From NCBI RefSeq assembly GCF_001320245.1, contig NZ_BCBA01000042.1, positions 124,001 to 188,000 on the forward strand: a stretch of DNA of 64,000 nt, read 5' to 3'. Shown here in pieces: positions 59,039 through 64,000 of the stretch. The position numbers and the translations under genes were made by a program. How positions within the stretch are numbered: the first letter of the stretch is position 1; each line of letters begins with the position of its first letter. Under the pieces are notes generated by a model. The model saw nothing but the letters and a program-made list of their open reading frames with translations, did no database searches and was not told where the DNA came from. The stretch is from Pseudomonas sp. NBRC 111124. Its GTDB lineage: Bacteria > Pseudomonadota > Gammaproteobacteria > Pseudomonadales > Pseudomonadaceae.

Positions 59039-60247
59039 TTACTTGCGCGCCAACCCGTCAGCCCGGAACATCTGGCGGATACCGCGAATCGCCTGGCGAA
59101 TGCGGTCCTGGTTCTCGATCAGGGCGAAGCGCACATGGTCGTCGCCGTAATCACCAAAACCAATGCCCGGCGACACGCAGACCTTGGCCTCGGCCAGCAG
59201 TTTCTTGGCGAACTCCAGCGAACCCAGGTGCGCGTACGGCTCTGGAATCTTCGCCCACACGTACATCGACGCCTTGGGGTTCTCGACCATCCAGCCCAGC
59301 TCGTGCAGGCCCTTGACCAGCAGGTTGCGGCGCTGGCGGTACTGCTCGGCGATGTCGCGCACGCATTGCTGGTCACCTTCCAGGGCGGCAATGGCAGCCA
59401 CCTGCAGCGGGGTGAAGGTGCCGTAGTCGTGGTAGCTCTTGATCCGCGCCAGGGCGCTGACCAGCTCGGGGTTGCCGACCATGAAGCCAATCCGCCAGCC
59501 GGCCATGTTGTAGCTCTTGGACAGGGTGAAGAACTCCACCGCGATATCCTTGGCGCCCGGTACCTGCATGATCGACGGGGCCTTCCAGCCGTCATAGACG
59601 ATGTCGGCGTAGGCCAGGTCGTGCACCACCAGTACGTCGTACTGCTTGGCCAGGGCCACCACGCGCTCGAAGAAGTCCAGCTCCACGCACTGGGCAGTGG
59701 GGTTGGACGGGAAGCCGAGGATCATCATCTTCGGCTTGGGGATCGATTCGCGGATCGCCCGCTCCAGCTCGTTGAAGAAGTCCACGCCCGGTACAAGCGG
59801 AACGGAACGCACCTGGGCGCCGGCAATGACCGCTCCGTAGATATGGATCGGGTAGCTGGGGTTGGGCACCAGCACCGTGTCGCCCTGGTCGAGGGTAGCG
59901 AGCATCAGGTGCGCCAGGCCCTCTTTCGAGCCGATGGTGACGATAGCTTCGCTTTCCGGGTCGATGTCGACCTCGTAGCGTTCCTTGTACCAGTTGGAGA
60001 TGGCCCGGCGCAGGCGTGGGATGCCGCGCGAGGTGGAGTAGCCATGGGTGTCTTCGCGCTGGGCGACCTGCACCAGCTTCTCGACGATGTGCGGCGGGGT
60101 CGCGCCATCGGGGTTGCCCATGCTCAGGTCGATGATGTCCTCGCCACGGCGGCGGGCGGCCATCTTGAGTTCGGCGGTGATGTTGAAGACGTAAGGGGGA
60201 AGACGATCGATGCGCGCGAAGCGGCGCGGCGAACCTGGATTGGCCAT
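59039..60247 (-). CDS. alaC: Glutamate-pyruvate aminotransferase AlaC
   Basis: The enzyme makes alanine from pyruvate and glutamate. The 402-residue fold-I aminotransferase shows the PLP lysine in TLSKSYNMAGWRIGF, LGFPSNPTAQCVE, VVHDLAYADIVYDG and the C-terminal RFALIENQDRIRQAIRG. It resembles E. coli AlaC/YfdZ in sequence and length. It is a single gene with its own terminator, upstream of which lie about 250 bases without a gene before the cyo cluster. Confidence 0.92.
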   Translation of the reverse strand: MANPGSPRRFARIDRLPPYVFNITAELKMAARRRGEDIIDLSMGNPDGATPPHIVEKLVQVAQREDTHGYSTSRGIPRLRRAISNWYKERYEVDIDPESEAIVTIGSKEGLAHLMLATLDQGDTVLVPNPSYPIHIYGAVIAGAQVRSVPLVPGVDFFNELERAIRESIPKPKMMILGFPSNPTAQCVELDFFERVVALAKQYDVLVVHDLAYADIVYDGWKAPSIMQVPGAKDIAVEFFTLSKSYNMAGWRIGFMVGNPELVSALARIKSYHDYGTFTPLQVAAIAALEGDQQCVRDIAEQYRQRRNLLVKGLHELGWMVENPKASMYVWAKIPEPYAHLGSLEFAKKLLAEAKVCVSPGIGFGDYGDDHVRFALIENQDRIRQAIRGIRQMFRADGLARK

Positions 60248-60448
60248 GGTTTCCTCTAGAGACGTAAGCGCCCGGAACCGTCCGAGCGACGCTGGCCGCT
60301 GTGGCGGCCTGAATCAGAAGATAGTGCCGAAACAGGAATCTTGTAAAGGGTAATTTCCCGTTTTGATAAAACTTTTCAGATGTATTTTTTGAAAATAAAA
60401 GATTTATGCCTTCAGGCCTGCCTCCATCGACGACGCAGGAAAACAGGC

Positions 60449-60481
60449 ATAAAAAACCCCGGCACATGGCCGGGGTTTTAG
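60449..60481 (-). terminator. Terminator of the cyo operon
   Basis: The stem ACCCCGGC/GCCGGGGT with flanking A6 and T4 runs lies 18 bases after the cyoE stop on the minus strand, and may work in both directions. Confidence 0.9.
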
Positions 60482-60498
60482 TGAAGCACTCGCCTCGA

Positions 60499-61386
60499 TC
60501 AGCGCGCGTAGGTCATCAGCACGTCCGCTGCGGTCTGGCTATCCACACCCATCATCACGCTCAGGGCAGTAACGGTGAGGATGGAGAAACCGAACACCTT
60601 GCGTGCCCACTTGCTGTCGTCTTCAGCCTTGTAGCCACCCCAGGCCATGTACAGCCAGTACAGGCCCATGGCGGCTGCCACGGCCAGGTAGCCGAGGCCG
60701 GCGTAACCGCCGAGGGTAAGCATCAAGGTGGCGAGCAGGAAGGCCAGCACGTACAGCACGATCTGCTTTTTCGCCGCGAGGACACCGCGTGCCACCGGCA
60801 GGACCGGAATATTGGCAGCGCTGTAGTCCTTGAAGCGGAAGATGGCGATGGCGAAGCTGTGCGGCATCTGCCACAGGCTGAACATCACCAGCAGGGTCAC
60901 TGCAGCCAGGTCGAAGCTGTTGCTCACGGCGCAGTAGCCGATCACCGGAGGCATGGCACCGGACAGGCTGCCGACCAAGGTGCCGTGCACCGATTTGCGC
61001 TTCAGCCAGAGGCTGTAGAAACCGACGTAGACCACGAAGCCGATCAGCGCACAGAACGCCGACAGCGGGTTGGCCTGGACGTACAGCAGGCTGAAGCCCG
61101 CCACCCCGAGAAGGGTGGCGTAGACCAGCGCGAGGGTCAGCGACATACCGCCCTGCACCATGACGCGGTTCTTGGTGCGCTCCATCTTGTGGTCGATGTC
61201 ACGGTCGATGCAGTTGTTGAACACGCATCCGGACGCCACCACCAGTGAAGTACCGATCACCACCGCCAGGAACAGGGCGAAGTCCACATGGCCCTTCGAG
61301 GCAAGGAAGAAACCGCCTGCCACGGAAAGCACGTTACCGAAAATGATCCCCGGTTTGGTGATTTGGATAAAGTGCTTAACGGACAT
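60499..61386 (-). CDS. cyoE: Protoheme IX farnesyltransferase CyoE
   Basis: CyoE makes heme O for the bo3 oxidase by adding farnesyl to heme B. The 295-residue protein has about nine membrane segments and the prenyl-diphosphate motifs NNCIDRDIDHKMERT and FALFLAVVIGTSLVVASG near it. The start MSVKHFIQITKPGIIFGN is standard. It is the last gene of the cyo operon. Confidence 0.96.
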   Translation of the reverse strand: MSVKHFIQITKPGIIFGNVLSVAGGFFLASKGHVDFALFLAVVIGTSLVVASGCVFNNCIDRDIDHKMERTKNRVMVQGGMSLTLALVYATLLGVAGFSLLYVQANPLSAFCALIGFVVYVGFYSLWLKRKSVHGTLVGSLSGAMPPVIGYCAVSNSFDLAAVTLLVMFSLWQMPHSFAIAIFRFKDYSAANIPVLPVARGVLAAKKQIVLYVLAFLLATLMLTLGGYAGLGYLAVAAAMGLYWLYMAWGGYKAEDDSKWARKVFGFSILTVTALSVMMGVDSQTAADVLMTYAR

Positions 61387-61397
61387 GCAGTCTTACC

Positions 61398-61730
61398 TCA
61401 CTTGGCCATCATTTCAAAGTGGATGCTGAACATGATCCACAGCGACAGGCCGACCAGCAGAGCGATTACCATCGTGGTGAACAGGAACGTCGACACATTG
61501 GAACGCTGCTCTTTCGAGCGGTCCATGTGCAGGAAGTACACGAGGTGTACCACCACCTGAATCACGGCCATGGCCACGATGATCAGAACGGTCAGGTTCT
61601 TCGGCAGGCTTGGCGACATGGCCAGGCCGAACGGGATCGCGGTCAGGATGATCGACAGGATGAAGCCGATCAGGTACGACTTGACGCTGCCGTGGTTACC
61701 TTCGTGATGAGTGTCGTGTGCGTTAGCCAT
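61398..61730 (-). CDS. cyoD: Cytochrome bo3 oxidase subunit IV
   Basis: The 110-residue subunit has three membrane segments (SYLIGFILSIILTAIPFGLA, VLIIVAMAVIQVVVHLVYFL, TMVIALLVGLSLWIMFSIHF) and HLVYFLHMD as in CyoD. It starts inside the cyoC stop codon region (shared base at 61730). Confidence 0.96.
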   Translation of the reverse strand: MANAHDTHHEGNHGSVKSYLIGFILSIILTAIPFGLAMSPSLPKNLTVLIIVAMAVIQVVVHLVYFLHMDRSKEQRSNVSTFLFTTMVIALLVGLSLWIMFSIHFEMMAK

Positions 61731-62353
61731 TACAGAACTCCCAGCAGGTAGACGACGGTGAATACGCAGATCCAGACCACGTCCAGGAAGTGCCAGAACA
61801 GGCTCAGGCAGCTCATGCGGGTCTTGGCGGTCGGCGTGATGCCGTGCTTGTTGATCTGGTACATCATGATTGCCATCCAGATCAGGCCGGCGGTCACGTG
61901 CAGACCGTGGGTACCTACCAGGGCGAAGAAGCCCGACAGGAAGCCACTGCGGGTTGGGCCGAAGCCCTCGCCGATCAGGTGATGGAATTCATAGATTTCC
62001 ATCGCGATGAAGCCTGCACCGAACAGGAAGGTCACGGCCAACCAGCCCAGTACGCCCGCTTTCTTGCCGTCGAACATCTTCAGCATGGCGAAGCCGAAGG
62101 TGATCGAGGACAGCAGCAGGAACAGCGTTTCAACTGCTACGAAGTCGAGCTGGAAGATGTCGTGACCCGACGGGCCGCCGGCAAAACTGCCGGACAGCAC
62201 CGCGTAGGTGGCGAAGAGCGACGCAAACAGGATGCAGTCGGTCATCAGGTACAGCCAGAAACCGAGGACGGTCATCTGGCCCGAGTCGTGGTGGTGGTCA
62301 TCGTGAGCATGGTCATGACCATGCGCGCCACCGTGGATTACTTGACTGGACAT
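61730..62353 (-). CDS. cyoC: Cytochrome bo3 oxidase subunit III
   Basis: The 207-residue subunit has five membrane segments with the family blocks LGFWLYLMTDCILFASLFAT, DFVAVETLFLLLSSITFGFA and GTHGLHVTAGLIWMAIMMYQ. A His/Asp-rich N-terminus (GGAHGHDHAHDDHHHDSG) precedes the first segment. It lies between cyoB and cyoD. Confidence 0.96.
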   Translation of the reverse strand: MSSQVIHGGAHGHDHAHDDHHHDSGQMTVLGFWLYLMTDCILFASLFATYAVLSGSFAGGPSGHDIFQLDFVAVETLFLLLSSITFGFAMLKMFDGKKAGVLGWLAVTFLFGAGFIAMEIYEFHHLIGEGFGPTRSGFLSGFFALVGTHGLHVTAGLIWMAIMMYQINKHGITPTAKTRMSCLSLFWHFLDVVWICVFTVVYLLGVL

Positions 62354-62356
62354 TGA

Positions 62357-64000
62357 TTACACCCGTTCAAACGATTCGACACGTGCGCCGGCAGGCAGAG
62401 CACCTGCTTTGGCCAGCGCGTTGAGACGCTCGCCTTCGATGCGCGCCACTTCTTCGGCCGGAACCATGTAGCCCTGGTCGTCACGCGCAGCGTGGCGAAC
62501 GAAGACCGCGATGGTTGCCAGCAGGCTCGCGCCAACCAGCCACCAGATGTGCCAGATGAAGGCGAAGCCGAAGACAGTCAGGAACATACCCATGAACAGA
62601 CCGGTAGCGGTGTTGTTCGGCATGTGGATCGCTTCGTACTTGCCCGGCACCTTGTAGGCAACACCGGCTTCCTTGGCTTCGTTCCAGCAGTCCAGGCCAA
62701 CTTTCTCTGGCATGTGGGCGAAGTTGTAGAACGGAGGTGGCGACGAGGTCGACCATTCCAGGGTACGGCCGCCCCATGGGTCGCCGGTCACGTCCAGGTT
62801 CTGCTCGCGATCGCGGATCGAAACAACGATCTGGATCAGCTGGCAGGCGATACCGAACAGGATCAGCACGGCGCCGACAACGGCTACGTACAGGTAGGGT
62901 TCCCACAGTGGGTTGTCGGAGTGGTTCAGACGACGGGTCATGCCCATGAAGCCCAGGGCGTACAGCGGCATGAACGCAACGTAGAAACCGGAGATCCAGA
63001 ACCAGAAGGCAGCTTTGCCCCACTTCTCGTTCAGCTTGAAGCCGAACGCTTTTGGCCACCAGTAGGCGAAGCCGGCGATGTAGCCGAATACCGCACCACC
63101 AATGATCACGTTGTGGAAGTGAGCAATGACGAACAGGCTGTTGTGCAGCACGAAGTCAGCACCTGGAACAGCCAGCAGAACGCCAGTCATGCCACCGATC
63201 GAGAAGGTGATCATGAAGCCCAGGGTCCAGAGCATTGGTGCGGTGAAACGCACGCGGCCCTGGTACATGGTGAACAGCCAGTTGAACAGCTTCACACCGG
63301 TCGGGATGGAGATCAGCATCGTCGCCAGGCCGAAGAAGGTGTTGACGCTGGCGCCGGCACCCATGGTGAAGAAGTGGTGCAGCCATACAGCGAAGCCCAG
63401 CACGGCAATGGCGCCCGATGCGTAGATCATCGAGTGGTGGCCGAACAGACGCTTGCCGGAGAAGGTCGAAGTTACTTCCGAGAACACGCCGAAGGCCGGC
63501 AGGATCAGGATGTAAACCTCAGGGTGACCCCACGCCCAGAACAGGTTGACGTACATCATCGGGTTCCCACCAAGCTCGTTGGTGAAAATGTGGAAGTCCA
63601 GATAACGGTCAACAGTCAGCAGAGCGAGTGCAGCGGTCAGGATCGGGAACGAAGCCACGATCAGCACGTTGGCCCAGGTGCAGGTCCAGGTGAAGATCGG
63701 CATGTCCATCAGCTTCATGCCAGGTGCGCGCATCTTCATCACGGTGACGAGGAAGTTCACGCCGGTCAGTGTCGTACCCAAGCCTGAGAGCTGTAGCGCC
63801 CAGATGTAGTAGTCGACACCCACCCCAGGGCTGTACTGAATGCCCGCGAGCGGCGGATAGGCAACCCAGCCGGTCTTGGCGAATTCACCAACGCCGAGCG
63901 AGATGTTGACCAGCAGCACGCCTGCCAGCAGCAGGTAGAAGCTCAGGGAGTTCAGGAACGGGAAGGCAACGTCACGTGCACCGATCTGCAGAGGAACCGC
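62357..64000 (-). CDS. cyoB: Cytochrome bo3 oxidase subunit I, N-terminally cut by the window
   Basis: CyoB is the catalytic, proton-pumping subunit. The 547 visible codons include GHPEVYILILPAFGVFSEV (Cu-B His and cross-linked Tyr), HHFFTMG (Cu-B histidines), and IAHFHNVIIGG (heme ligands). Compared with a usual length of about 665-675, roughly 120 residues are missing because the 5' end lies beyond 64000. The first visible codons read AVPLQIGARDVAFPFLN, with no start codon in view. Confidence 0.96.
   Translation of the reverse strand, partial: AVPLQIGARDVAFPFLNSLSFYLLLAGVLLVNISLGVGEFAKTGWVAYPPLAGIQYSPGVGVDYYIWALQLSGLGTTLTGVNFLVTVMKMRAPGMKLMDMPIFTWTCTWANVLIVASFPILTAALALLTVDRYLDFHIFTNELGGNPMMYVNLFWAWGHPEVYILILPAFGVFSEVTSTFSGKRLFGHHSMIYASGAIAVLGFAVWLHHFFTMGAGASVNTFFGLATMLISIPTGVKLFNWLFTMYQGRVRFTAPMLWTLGFMITFSIGGMTGVLLAVPGADFVLHNSLFVIAHFHNVIIGGAVFGYIAGFAYWWPKAFGFKLNEKWGKAAFWFWISGFYVAFMPLYALGFMGMTRRLNHSDNPLWEPYLYVAVVGAVLILFGIACQLIQIVVSIRDREQNLDVTGDPWGGRTLEWSTSSPPPFYNFAHMPEKVGLDCWNEAKEAGVAYKVPGKYEAIHMPNNTATGLFMGMFLTVFGFAFIWHIWWLVGASLLATIAVFVRHAARDDQGYMVPAEEVARIEGERLNALAKAGALPAGARVESFERV

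Overview
The window is chromosomal DNA of a Pseudomonas, most likely of the P. putida group. It is GC-rich, and the gene neighbourhoods are typical of Pseudomonas: speC / Sel1 / piuC / piuA, iscR to iscX, rlmN-pilF-rodZ-ispG-hisS-bamB-der, queA-tgt-yajC-secDF and cyoBCDE. Inverted-pair REP elements of the GTAGGAGCGGGCTTGCC type are scattered between genes. No phage, insertion sequence, integrase or CRISPR array was seen.

Layout. 1-911: 5' end of prfC and a HigBA-like toxin-antitoxin pair. 1310-4755: a four-gene OpuC/ProU-type osmoprotectant importer. 4862-8867: a ferric-citrate uptake and signalling set, fecA-fecR-fecI. 9373-10536: ornithine/lysine decarboxylase. 10568-17881: an unknown protein, then an iron-linked block (Sel1 protein, piuC, divergent piuA, a PepSY-flavoprotein reductase). 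17993-19920: omega-amidase and methionine/glutamine aminotransferase. 20068-28814: the der-to-rlmN housekeeping cluster. 28843-36632: ndk, the complete isc operon, cysE and trmJ. 36784-43727: suhB, an outer-membrane glycine-zipper protein, secF-secD-yajC and tgt-queA. 43836-43920: tRNA-Leu(CAA).

From about 43.9 kb the window becomes more accessory: a 10-bp tandem repeat, a lipoprotein protease, a decayed antitoxin, a bestrophin, a PhnCDE-like ABC importer divergent from selD-selU, and an LprI-like protein. At 52.5-56.2 kb there are three small orphan RHS-core genes with unrelated tails, two of them behind the same upstream motif. A DUF3077 gene pair follows, preceded by what looks like a structured RNA leader. 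After it come a YkgJ protein, an alpha/beta hydrolase resembling type VI lipase effectors, alaC and the cyoBCDE genes of the bo3 oxidase; cyoB runs off the window.

How the genes work together. Iron is the main theme: FecI/FecR/FecA, PiuA/PiuC with the membrane reductase, and Fe-S assembly under IscR. IspG, RlmN and ferredoxin use Fe-S clusters. A second theme is tRNA and translation: prfC, hisS, der, trmJ, rlmN, tgt, queA, selD and selU. The best candidates for undescribed biology are the mini-RHS cluster with its shared upstream motif (52.4-56.2 kb) and the multi-helix leader RNA with competing pairings in front of the DUF3077 pair (56.82-56.96 kb). Gene identities come from reading conserved motifs; no database search was run.
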